Shown: positions 55,162 to 63,076 of the stretch, piece after piece
Layout: every line of letters begins with the position of its first letter
Numbering within the stretch: position 1 is the first letter of the stretch
Source: Cryomorpha sp963741985
GTDB taxonomy: Bacteria > Bacteroidota > Bacteroidia > Flavobacteriales_D > Cryomorphaceae
Direction: 5' to 3'
Assembly (NCBI GenBank): GCA_963741985.1
Contig: CAVUKD010000001.1
Location: forward strand, 124,001-188,000
Length of the DNA: 64,000 nt
Notes under the pieces: generated by a model
What the model saw: the letters and a program-made list of their open reading frames with translations, nothing else
Told to the model about the DNA's origin: nothing
Databases searched by the model: none
Position numbers and translations under genes: made by a program

Positions 55162-55188
55162 AAAGGCACCTGATGGGTGCCTTTTTTT
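55162..55188 (+). terminator. Rho-independent terminator after the SPT-like gene
   Basis: AAAGGCACC (55162-55170) and GGTGCCTTT (55176-55184) form a perfect 9-bp stem with a TGATG loop, followed by further T's. Confidence 0.92.
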
Positions 55189-55246
55189 GTGCGAGATTAA
55201 TATGGATATTCGAAAAACAAAAAATATTTTTCGGTATTTTTAGCCA

Positions 55247-56554
55247 ATGAGAGGGCTTTCAATTTGGGTATTTTGTTTTACGTTCATTGCAGCTTCTGCT
55301 CAACAACATACAATTGAAGGAACCGTATATTCAGGAAGTTATCTCAAACCGCTGAATAGAATAAAAGTTAGAATGGGTCATCGCAGTACCAAAACGGATT
55401 ACAACGGACACTTCTCAATCCCGGTTTCAGAAGGAGAAGCTCTGACTTTTTATCATTCCGAATACGCTACGTATAAGATGCCATTCAATCGTATTCGTTT
55501 GGATAACTTGAACGAAATCTACCTGATTCCGACTTCCAATTTGTATTCTATGGTTATGGAAAGCAAAGTAGTTGAGAAAGTCAGAAGCGCTGATTTTGAG
55601 AATATAGTGGACTTTACATTTCTGGAAGACACGCTGGTTATACTCTCCTATTTAAATATGGCATCATCGAAGCATACCTCACCGGATAAATCGTTTGAAA
55701 ATTGCGCCATGACACTTCTACATCGGGGAGAAATAATCGAAAGGAAAATTGTACCCGACAAAGTATTCAAACTGCAGAAAGATCCATTCAATCGCTTGTT
55801 TTTGGAACTGATTGATACTTGCTATGAAGTGGTTCGAAAGCGAAGTGAAATCGCATTAAAGGGTTTTTCTTATTCAGAATACTTCAATCAAATATTACCC
55901 ATAGAGGGAGTGAGCAATGAAGGCATCTTTTACGTTAAGTACTATGCATATTTGCCTATAAGGTTATTGAGATATTTCGATCTAAAAACAGCGGAATCAT
56001 TTACCCTATATACGGCACGAAACCTAAATTATTTTGCAAAAGTGAATGACGACTTTGAGATGCTGTCAACTCCTGAAATTGAAGTTGCAAAGGACCTGGC
56101 ATCTCATTCGGATTTGAATTATTCATTTTATAGCACTTATGTACGTAGCTTCAATATTGAGCGGGATATCAGCAAACCAAAAGTGCAGGGATTTATGGTT
56201 GATAGCAATTTCTACTTCTTCGATTTTAAAAATGATATAATGTTGACTTACGCTGCTGAAGGTTCTCTTCGAAAATCAAACAATGCGATTTATCTCGACG
56301 CACTTTCGCGTGAACGCTTTACTCATGTTATTCAAGATCCATATACCCAGAAACTTTACACGCTTCACAATAAATCAGGTGTTGAGTATTTAAGAAAGAT
56401 CAATATGACAACCGGATCCGCCGGAAGGCCTTTCAAGATTCACCATCCTTTTGCCAAAGCAATAAAAGTGTTTGAAGGATACGTCTATTATATTCACGAA
56501 TCACCAGTTACCGGCACCCAATCAGAGATATTGCGTGAAAAGTTACCGTTTTAG
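55247..56554 (+). CDS. Exported protein with carboxypeptidase-like domain, function unknown
   Basis: A 435-residue exported protein with a signal peptide ending AASAQQ. Residues ~22-95 form a carboxypeptidase-regulatory/transthyretin-like sandwich (TIEGTVYSGSYLKPLNRIKV, STKTDYNGHFSIPVSEGE). The rest is a beta-rich, tyrosine-rich region with DNLNEIYLIPTSN, YLDALSRERFTHVIQDP and KLYTLHNKSGVEYLR, suggesting a propeller-like fold. No T9SS tail or lipobox is seen. I do not recognise a named family. It is monocistronic, after the terminator at 55162. Confidence 0.75.
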   Translation: MRGLSIWVFCFTFIAASAQQHTIEGTVYSGSYLKPLNRIKVRMGHRSTKTDYNGHFSIPVSEGEALTFYHSEYATYKMPFNRIRLDNLNEIYLIPTSNLYSMVMESKVVEKVRSADFENIVDFTFLEDTLVILSYLNMASSKHTSPDKSFENCAMTLLHRGEIIERKIVPDKVFKLQKDPFNRLFLELIDTCYEVVRKRSEIALKGFSYSEYFNQILPIEGVSNEGIFYVKYYAYLPIRLLRYFDLKTAESFTLYTARNLNYFAKVNDDFEMLSTPEIEVAKDLASHSDLNYSFYSTYVRSFNIERDISKPKVQGFMVDSNFYFFDFKNDIMLTYAAEGSLRKSNNAIYLDALSRERFTHVIQDPYTQKLYTLHNKSGVEYLRKINMTTGSAGRPFKIHHPFAKAIKVFEGYVYYIHESPVTGTQSEILREKLPF

Positions 56555-56802
56555 ATTTAATCTGCTATAAAATAATCCACTCTTTTAATGAGACGATACA
56601 TTTACTCGACGAATTTCATTTAACTCAAGCAATTTCTGAGCCTCTGAGTCGTTTAATTTGTTTATGATCTGACCATTTGTGTTGATCGCAGCAGATGTAT
56701 TTTTTCTTTATCATAAATGGAAAACGTTAACCTAACCAAAATATCGAAATTTCTGGTACGGTTTTTCGTAAGATTATTGGATCATTTTATACATGGCACC
56801 TT

Positions 56803-57228
56803 ATGAAAAATCTACTTAAATCCGTACTCGTTATTGACGCTAATTCTGAATCAGGACGTGGAATCGAGCGCTTTTTATTAGACAATAATCTCGCAAAAGA
56901 TGTTGCCGTGGCTCATAATACCTGGACCGCTTTAAATTATCTCAAGCAGCGATTGGCAGTCGGAAAGCCCCTACCCAATTTAACCTTTATAGACATTGAT
57001 CTTCCGCATCTTAGCGCTTGGGATTTTCTGAAAAAATTTGATGAACAAATAGGTGAATCACACCAACATGAAATCTATTTATTGTCGGATTCTAATAACA
57101 CGAATGATCTAATAAAAGCGAGTATAAATCCGCTCTCGTCAGGAGTGATAAATAAGCCAGTAACGGATCGTGAGATTAGCCGAATTGCCTACAATTATGC
57201 AAAAAAGTACACCCAAAATGTGGCTTAA
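56803..57228 (+). CDS. Stand-alone receiver-domain protein
   Basis: A 141-residue single-domain response regulator: LVIDANSESG (acidic pocket reduced to one Asp followed by Ala), phospho-acceptor Asp in TFIDIDLP, Ser in YLLSDSN and Lys in VINKPVT. The usual DD/DE acidic pair is replaced by DA, so Mg2+ binding may be weaker. There is no output domain and no kinase gene adjacent. It may act as a phosphate sink or protein-binding switch. Confidence 0.8.
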   Translation: MKNLLKSVLVIDANSESGRGIERFLLDNNLAKDVAVAHNTWTALNYLKQRLAVGKPLPNLTFIDIDLPHLSAWDFLKKFDEQIGESHQHEIYLLSDSNNTNDLIKASINPLSSGVINKPVTDREISRIAYNYAKKYTQNVA

Positions 57229-57246
57229 TCTCAACATTTATTGGAG

Positions 57247-57288
57247 ATTTGTGGGGGATTAATTCCCCAACTTGAGGGATTCACAAAT
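57247..57288. repeat. Nested inverted repeats after the receiver gene
   Basis: Outer arms ATTTGTG (57247-57253) and CACAAAT (57282-57288) enclose an inner inverted repeat GGGGA...TCCCC (57254-57268). No T-run follows, so an ordinary terminator is unlikely. It may fold in RNA or bind a protein. Confidence 0.4.
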
Positions 57289-57504
57289 GGAGTTTCTTAA
57301 GCCGAGCTATTTTTTTACAGCGATTTATTATTTTCTAAAGATATCATTGGGTAAATTATAGAGGAAATGATTATCTCTTCCTCTTAGTTTGTATTTTCAA
57401 GAAGCCGGGATAAACACCGATTACTTTTTTGATAAATTTTGAATTTATCATTTACTTAAATGATAAGGTATGTTTATTGCAATCCTCCCTTTAAAAACAA
57501 AAAT

Positions 57505-58224
57505 ATGAGCATTAAAAAAGCACTTTCCGTATTGATAATCTTCATAATATCAATGAATTTGAAAGCACAAACAAATAATAATGTGTTAAAAGTACAGGGA
57601 CTCGCAGAAGTAAAGGCAGTGCCTGCGGTTATGATCATTAATATCCCCTTGCAGGCAAAAGATCCTGATTACGAAAAATGCACGAATAAATTGACAAGCG
57701 TTTTTAATGATCTGACCGCTGCATTAGTAAAAACCGGAATAAATAAAAATTTCATCAAATCAGGTCAACTCAACATTACGGAAGACTATAAATATATGGA
57801 TCGTGATCGCGTTTTGATTGGTTACATCGGAAATATCAATTTGGAAATTGAAATGGAAAACAATCCGAAAAATCTCCAAAAGGTAATGAAAACACTTAAT
57901 GACGAGCGTTTTAAGTTTGGATATAATGTCGGTTTTAAACTTTCAGAAATTCAGAAAGACAGTTTACGCGCAGAGGCAATCACAGCAGCAGTAATCGATG
58001 CAAAGCAGAAAGCGAAAACATTGGCGGAAGCATTAGAAGTACGTTTGGGTAAAATCCACGTCATAAATTTTGAATATGAAGATGGTGGTGACCATCCGTT
58101 GATGATGGAGAAAAATATGCGGTACGCAATGACATCGAATTCCGGTGGCGAAGCTATTGAACTCAATCCTAAGGAAATATCAATAACAAAAACGGTAGGC
58201 GTTATTTGGCTTCTTGATCAGTAG
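57505..58224 (+). CDS. SIMPL-domain exported protein
   Basis: A 239-residue exported protein. The ATG at 57505 gives a signal peptide ending LKAQT; the longer open frame from 57460 would put 15 untypical residues ahead. The SIMPL/DUF541 domain covers the rest: VLKVQGLAEVKAVPAVMIIN, FNDLTAALVKTGI, LNITEDYKYMDRDRVLIGYIG-like strand and DAKQKAKTLAEALEVRLGKI. Such proteins include periplasmic stress-response proteins (YggE), with roles not well defined. Confidence 0.88.
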   Translation: MSIKKALSVLIIFIISMNLKAQTNNNVLKVQGLAEVKAVPAVMIINIPLQAKDPDYEKCTNKLTSVFNDLTAALVKTGINKNFIKSGQLNITEDYKYMDRDRVLIGYIGNINLEIEMENNPKNLQKVMKTLNDERFKFGYNVGFKLSEIQKDSLRAEAITAAVIDAKQKAKTLAEALEVRLGKIHVINFEYEDGGDHPLMMEKNMRYAMTSNSGGEAIELNPKEISITKTVGVIWLLDQ

Positions 58225-58520
58225 ATTATTTTTCTAATAGGTAATAACAAATAAGCAAAAATGGCATTCAATTATTACCTTTTCCCACTAATATGATCGT
58301 AGAAGACAAAAAAAGCAAAATGCACGAATACGGAGCATACACATTAGAATATCTAACGCTTAAGCGAGGTTGCAAGGGATACCTTGTATGAAGATAATAA
58401 TAAACCAAAAATTCGGTTGTGTATTCACCACTATGGCCTATTACTCGCGGTGCCAATGCCCATCTGTCAATTTCGTAAAAAGCGAAAATCTTAGTATCTT
58501 GAATTTTTTAATAAGTCATA

Positions 58521-59021
58521 ATGAGCAGAGGATTTGTAAAAGAGGATGATCAGGAAGAGGTTCCCATCATTCCCGAAAGGGCACCGCTACCAAATGGAGA
58601 AACCAACTATGTAACTCCCATCGGATATCAAGCATTGCTTAGTGAAAAAGCAGCTCTCGAGACAGAGAGACAAAACTTACCTCAAACAGAAGGAGCTGAG
58701 AGGCGTATCGCTGTAAATGTAATACAGACCAAACTAAACCGATTAGCAGAGCGAATTAATTCTGCGCAAATAATTGAATCACAGTCCGCCACTGATGAAA
58801 TTCGCTTTGGTGCAACAGTAAAGCTTCGTTTTCCGAGTCAGAAAATGACGCGAATTTTTAAGATTGTAGGCGTAGATGAAGCCGATGTGAAGGTCGGAAA
58901 AATTGCGTTCACCTCCCCTATGGCGAAAGCAATTTCGGGGAAGAAAAAGGATGAAGTCGCTATTCTTCAGCTTGGAAACGAAACACGTAAAATCGAAATC
59001 TTAGAGGTCAACTACGATTAA
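58521..59021 (+). CDS. GreA/GreB-family transcription elongation factor
   Basis: A 166-residue Gre-family protein. The N-terminal coiled coil (about 45-95: YQALLSEKAALETERQNL, IQTKLNRLAERINSA) would reach the RNA polymerase secondary channel. The C-terminal FKBP-like domain has VKLRFPSQKMTRIFKIVGVDEA, TSPMAKAISGKKKDEV and ends in a beta-hairpin. The GreB-like start (residues 1-30, PERAPLPNGETNYVTP) is of the YTPxG type. It rescues backtracked polymerase in relatives. Whether the acidic coil tip is active here was not established. Confidence 0.9.
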   Translation: MSRGFVKEDDQEEVPIIPERAPLPNGETNYVTPIGYQALLSEKAALETERQNLPQTEGAERRIAVNVIQTKLNRLAERINSAQIIESQSATDEIRFGATVKLRFPSQKMTRIFKIVGVDEADVKVGKIAFTSPMAKAISGKKKDEVAILQLGNETRKIEILEVNYD

Positions 59022-59116
59022 TTTATAGCTTTACAGGTTTTTATTATTTATTTTTATGGAAGGCGCGTCTCTTTTCATTGAGCCGAAAGAATCCTTCGAG
59101 ACACCTATACTCTACT

Positions 59117-60136
59117 ATGAAGAAATCTGAACTGCAGCGTTTTATTGAAGAAATACCAAAAACAGAACTCCATCTCCATCTCGAAGGGAGCTTCGAGCCG
59201 GAACTGATGTTTGAAATCGCCAGTCGAAATCAAATTATCATCCCTTATGATTCCGTGGAGGATTTAAAGAAGGCTTACAAATTTCATAATTTACAATCCT
59301 TCCTAGACATCTATTATGCAGGTGCGAATGTTTTGATCAAAGAAGAAGATTTTTACGATCTGACCATAGCATATTTGCGAAGAGTAAAAGAAGACAATGT
59401 AGTTCACGTTGAGGTATTTTTTGACCCTCAAACCCATACAGATCGAGGTGTTTCATTCGAAACAATGATTAAAGGCATACGCCGAGCACTTCTGGATGGT
59501 GAAAAAAATCTCGGAATTTCATTTCGTCTCATTATGTCGTTTCTACGTCATCTTTCTGAAGAATCTGCTTTTAAAACACTCGAGGAAGCAATGCCTTATG
59601 AGTCGTGGATTGATGGTGTAGGCCTTGATTCATCCGAACTAGGCAATCCGCCTTCCAAATTCGAGCGCGTTTTCGCGAAAGCGGTTGAGATCGGCTTTCT
59701 TCCGGTAGCTCACGCAGGCGAAGAAGGCCCGGCAGAATATATTCACGAGGCGCTTGATTTACTAAACGTTGTGCGCATCGACCATGGAAATCGCTGTCTC
59801 GATGATCCTCACTTAGTGAACCGATTGATTTCCGAAAACATCTCCCTTACGGTATGCCCACTGTCTAATACAGCTTTAAAAAATGTGGATAATTTGGAAG
59901 TCCATCCTCTTAAGGAACTGATTGACGCGGGTCTTTTGGTTACTGTAAATTCAGACGATCCGGCATACTTTGGTGGATATGTAAACGAAAACTATATCCA
60001 AACTGCGGAAGCTTTGAATCTTTCTTTAGATGAGGTGGCGCTTTTAGCCAAGAATAGTTTTTCAGCGAGTTGGCTTTCTGAAAATGAAAAACAAATCCAA
60101 ATTGCTAAAATTCAGGAAATTCTCGATCGTTCTTAA
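59117..60136 (+). CDS. add: Adenosine/adenine deaminase family enzyme
   Basis: A 339-residue metal-dependent deaminase. The start is set at the ATG at 59117, because the TTG at 59078 would precede the family N-terminus by 13 residues. Zinc ligands and catalytic residues are visible: HLHLEG (residues 19-24), PVAHAGEEG, CPLSNTALKN and NSDDPAYFGG. The enzyme hydrolyses adenosine (or adenine) to inosine (hypoxanthine) and ammonia, for purine salvage. It is followed at 21 bases by a Gre-like gene on the same strand, so the two may share a transcript. Confidence 0.93.
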   Translation: MKKSELQRFIEEIPKTELHLHLEGSFEPELMFEIASRNQIIIPYDSVEDLKKAYKFHNLQSFLDIYYAGANVLIKEEDFYDLTIAYLRRVKEDNVVHVEVFFDPQTHTDRGVSFETMIKGIRRALLDGEKNLGISFRLIMSFLRHLSEESAFKTLEEAMPYESWIDGVGLDSSELGNPPSKFERVFAKAVEIGFLPVAHAGEEGPAEYIHEALDLLNVVRIDHGNRCLDDPHLVNRLISENISLTVCPLSNTALKNVDNLEVHPLKELIDAGLLVTVNSDDPAYFGGYVNENYIQTAEALNLSLDEVALLAKNSFSASWLSENEKQIQIAKIQEILDRS

Positions 60137-60157
60137 CCATTCGCCAAAATCATCAGA

Positions 60158-60607
60158 ATGATTCAAAAACGAGATGTCCACGCCAGAATGCTGGAAATAC
60201 TAAGCAAGCGAATTTCTGACTTGGGGACCGATATTGATGCATCCAAAGAATCGAGAAATACGGCTACAAAAAGTAGTGCTGGTGACAAGCACGAAACTTC
60301 ACGAGCCATGCTTCAGTCAGAATTAGACAACCAAGAGGTGCAACTGAGCAAGGCGATCAAACTCAAGTACAATTTACAACAGATAGATCCCAATATAAAC
60401 TTCGACAGAATAATTACAGGAAGTCTCGTGTATACATCTGCAGGTACTTTTTATATATCCATCGGAATGGGAAAAATCGTGATCGATACGGATATTGTTT
60501 TTGCCATCTCACCGGCTTCTCCGATAGGAATCGCACTGCTCAGTAGCGGGGAATGCCAGAAAATAGAAGTGAATAGTCGGGAAATTACGATAAAATCAAT
60601 TTCTTAA
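60158..60607 (+). CDS. Small Gre-like coiled-coil protein
   Basis: A 149-residue protein with a helical N-terminal half carrying the family motif KSSAGDKHETSRAML and a beta-rich C-terminal half (IITGSLVYTSAGTFYISIG, SPIGIALLSSGECQKIEV). This layout, a coil plus a small C-terminal domain like that of GreA, is seen in a Bacteroidota family often mislabelled as 3-oxoacyl-ACP synthase. No condensing-enzyme residues are present. It may act on RNA polymerase. It lies 21 bases after the adenosine deaminase. Confidence 0.75.
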   Translation: MIQKRDVHARMLEILSKRISDLGTDIDASKESRNTATKSSAGDKHETSRAMLQSELDNQEVQLSKAIKLKYNLQQIDPNINFDRIITGSLVYTSAGTFYISIGMGKIVIDTDIVFAISPASPIGIALLSSGECQKIEVNSREITIKSIS

Positions 60608-60740
60608 ATCCCTCACAATCTGTGGTCTAAATCGATTCTTACTATGAAGAATAATCTTTCTTAATAAAATTTAAAAATTCTGTTAAATCCATGGGGATAA
60701 TCTCTATATTGCCTTCCTAAAACTTTATAAACCAGTTGAA

Positions 60741-61172
60741 ATGAAAGAATTCAAAAAGTTTATTGCCAAAGGCAATGTATTGGAATTAGCAGTAGGTTTA
60801 ATTCTCGCCACTTATTTCGGCGCCATTGTTAAATCATTTGTAAACGACATCTTAATGCCTCCGATTGGTAAAATACTTGGCGGAGTAGACTTTTCCCAAT
60901 TAAAATATGTCATTTCAGACGGAGTTCCCGAATCAGCAAAAGATGCCGGAGATGCAGTTGCCGAGGTTGCGATTAACTATGGGGTATTTATCAATACTAT
61001 AATTACTTTCCTTATTGTAGCATTCGCGGTTTTTATGGTAGTAAAAGCCTACAATGCAATGATCGAAAAAATGAAACGGAAAGAAGAAGAAGTTCCTGCA
61101 CCTCCAATCGAAGCTACGAAGGAAGAAAAACTTTTACAAGAAATACGCGACCTCCTGCGCAAGCAGGCATAA
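60741..61172 (+). CDS. mscL: Large-conductance mechanosensitive channel
   Basis: A 143-residue MscL, which opens under membrane tension to release solutes during hypo-osmotic shock. The N-terminal amphipathic helix and TM1 are typical (FKKFIAKGNVLELAVGLIL), followed by VNDILMPPIGKILGG, the periplasmic loop, TM2 (FINTIITFLIVAFAVFMVV) and a charged C-terminal helix bundle (ATKEEKLLQEIRDLL). It has its own strong terminator. Confidence 0.97.
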   Translation: MKEFKKFIAKGNVLELAVGLILATYFGAIVKSFVNDILMPPIGKILGGVDFSQLKYVISDGVPESAKDAGDAVAEVAINYGVFINTIITFLIVAFAVFMVVKAYNAMIEKMKRKEEEVPAPPIEATKEEKLLQEIRDLLRKQA

Positions 61173-61196
61173 AGCTATCCAATACTTATTATTTGG

Positions 61197-61227
61197 AACA
61201 CCGAACATTTGGTTCGGTGTTTTTTTT
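61197..61227 (+). terminator. Rho-independent terminator after mscL
   Basis: AACACCGAAC (61197-61206) and GTTCGGTGTT (61212-61221) form a perfect 10-bp stem with an ATTTG loop, followed by a T-run to 61227. Confidence 0.95.
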
Positions 61228-61316
61228 GCTGAATTTTCCATTTGGAGGAAGATTTTAATCACTTTCAAAAATTCCGTATCGCAACAAAAGAGATAAACCT
61301 ATTGTTAAGAGACTCT

Positions 61317-61324
61317 TACTTTTG
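61317..61324 (+). promoter_or_regulatory. -7 box for the YihY-type gene
   Basis: TACTTTTG matches TAnnTTTG, 51 bases before the ATG at 61376. No TTG at the usual distance is seen. Confidence 0.35.
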
Positions 61325-61375
61325 GTTATAAATTTGATTTCCACTAACTGAATAATAAGAAATTTCAAAATTTCA

Positions 61376-62332
61376 ATGAGCGAAGCCGACCAATCACACA
61401 AATTTCAATTAAAGGACTTACCTTCCTTAATTAAAGAAACTTATAAGGCATGGAGTGACGATAATCCCTGGCGATTGAGTGCAGTGGTTGCTTATTATGC
61501 CGTGCTGGCTCTCCCGGGATTGTTAGTGATTTTAATCAATACGGTCGGAGCGATTTGGGGTGAGGATATTGTTACTGGAAGGTTGACCAACGAAATTTCA
61601 AAAGCCCTAGGAACAGATGCTGCTCAATCTATACAAGAAATTATTGCCGGAACTCAAGGCGGAAGTAAAAGTCTGATTTCTACTATTATTGGTATCGCCA
61701 CTCTAATTTTTGGAGCGACCGGAGTATTTTACCAGTTACAGCTTTCGCTGAATGATGTATGGGACATCAAGCAGGATCCTAAAGCTGGATTTAAAAAATT
61801 ACTTACCGACAGGGCGAGGGGATTCGCCTTTGTTTTGGTACTCGGATTTCTTCTTTTAGTCAGTTTTCTGGTTTCAGCAGTTATTTCACTTTTAAGTGGA
61901 TATATCCAGAGCATTTTTCCTCATTTTTCTATTATTGCTGCATATATTTTCAACGGTTTACTCTCCTTAGCGATAATCAGTGCACTTTTTGCCCTCTTGT
62001 TCAAGTATTTGCCCGATGCCGAAATCAAATGGAAAACAGTACGGGTAGGTTCTATCATTACCGCCATACTTTTCATCATTGGTAAGTTTATTCTGGGTCT
62101 CTATTTTGGAAAAGCTGATCCGGGATCGACTTATGGTGCTGCCGGATCCATTATTCTAATTCTTTTGTGGGTGTCATATTCGTGTTTAATTTTATTCTTT
62201 GGGGCCGAGTTCACGTGGGTGTATGCTAAGCGATATGGAATATCAATAAAACCAAGCGACCACGCAATGCTGGTGCGACAAGAAGAAGTGATTTTGAAAA
62301 AAGGTTCGGATGAAACCGCCGATAAGGATTAA
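61376..62332 (+). CDS. YihY/BrkB-family inner membrane protein
   Basis: A 318-residue protein with six membrane helices of the YihY/virulence factor BrkB family: DDNPWRLSAVVAYYAVLALP, then GATGVFYQLQLSLNDVWDI, LLVSFLVSAVISLL, FKYLPDAEIKWKTVRVGSII and YGAAGSIILILLWVSYSCLI. The function of this family is still unclear; a transport or envelope role is proposed. It is monocistronic. Confidence 0.93.
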   Translation: MSEADQSHKFQLKDLPSLIKETYKAWSDDNPWRLSAVVAYYAVLALPGLLVILINTVGAIWGEDIVTGRLTNEISKALGTDAAQSIQEIIAGTQGGSKSLISTIIGIATLIFGATGVFYQLQLSLNDVWDIKQDPKAGFKKLLTDRARGFAFVLVLGFLLLVSFLVSAVISLLSGYIQSIFPHFSIIAAYIFNGLLSLAIISALFALLFKYLPDAEIKWKTVRVGSIITAILFIIGKFILGLYFGKADPGSTYGAAGSIILILLWVSYSCLILFFGAEFTWVYAKRYGISIKPSDHAMLVRQEEVILKKGSDETADKD

Positions 62333-62462
62333 ATTCTACCCTCGTCATTCTTCTTTTCTTCTTTCTTTGATTCCATATCTCCGAAATTTGTGGAGTAATT
62401 GATTTTACTGCTGCTAATAATCGGCGCAATCGGGATGCTTACACCTTCATTTTTTTTCGGAT

Positions 62463-62642
62463 TTATCGTACCTGCAAGCTATCCGCTTTTCTAATAGAAT
62501 CGATAAGATGTAAAAAGTGAAGTGTGGTAGCAAGTGAAAAGACGGGCCTTTTGTGGCTCGAAGTATTAGTGGGCGAGCCTGACTGTGCCATTACGCAGCA
62601 GCCAATAAAAAGGGCGAGAATTGCCAAAAATCCTTTTTTCAT
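62463..62642 (-). CDS. Small exported protein (59 aa)
   Basis: The start at the ATG at 62642 gives a signal peptide (KKGFLAILALFIGCCVMAQ) and a short mature part of about 40 residues, SGSPTNTSSHKRPVF then TTLHFLHLIDSIRKADSLQ. A longer frame from 62675 would precede the signal peptide. No family is recognised. The clean signal peptide is the main reason to believe it is a gene. Confidence 0.55.
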   Translation of the reverse strand: MKKGFLAILALFIGCCVMAQSGSPTNTSSHKRPVFSLATTLHFLHLIDSIRKADSLQVR

Positions 62643-62916
62643 TTTGGTTGAAAGTAAGTCAAAATTTCGGTTCAAATGCGAAGAAAATATTTAGTCGTTT
62701 ATTTTTCTAATTCTTAGACAATGTGATGAATATTGCGGATGTGCGGCCAAAAAAGTGTGGAATAAATCCACAAAATAACCTTAGATTGATATCCCTGTAT
62801 CTTTATCTACACAAATTATCCTTTTGATAATAAATGTTTTAAAATACTTATCCTACCAATAATCAAGGCTGGTATAATAATCGCTGAGTGAAATACAAAT
62901 TAAATTATTTATACCT

Positions 62917-63069
62917 ATGTCTACCACCCAAAACAAAATCTCTGAATTAAAAGATCGCGAAAACTCCAACTCCGATAAACCGTACAATAAACTTTCTGAC
63001 GGAATAGCGGAGCAAAAAAAGGACTACGAATTGGTATTTACCGTTCGCAAACGTCATCTGCGTCCATAA
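62917..63069 (+). CDS. Small hydrophilic protein (50 aa), tentative
   Basis: A short frame encodes a very charged 50-residue peptide beginning MSTTQNKISELKDRENSNSD and ending FTVRKRHLRP. No family is known to me. It sits in the short gap between the small exported protein and the arginase-family gene, on the plus strand. The exact position of the ATG by hand counting is uncertain by one base; the stop at 63067-63069 is sure. Confidence 0.35.
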   Translation: MSTTQNKISELKDRENSNSDKPYNKLSDGIAEQKKDYELVFTVRKRHLRP

Positions 63070-63076
63070 GCCCATA

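Noticed and set aside
57254..57268. Terminator after the receiver gene
   Set aside because: The inner stem is only 5 bp and is not followed by a T-run.
58268..58456. Minus-strand open frame between the SIMPL and GreB-like genes
   Set aside because: No start context, no domain and no conservation signal visible; probably a chance frame in an AT-rich gap.
60158..60607. Annotation as 3-oxoacyl-ACP synthase
   Set aside because: The protein has 149 residues and no Cys-His-His or Cys-His-Asn condensing site; its layout is Gre-like.
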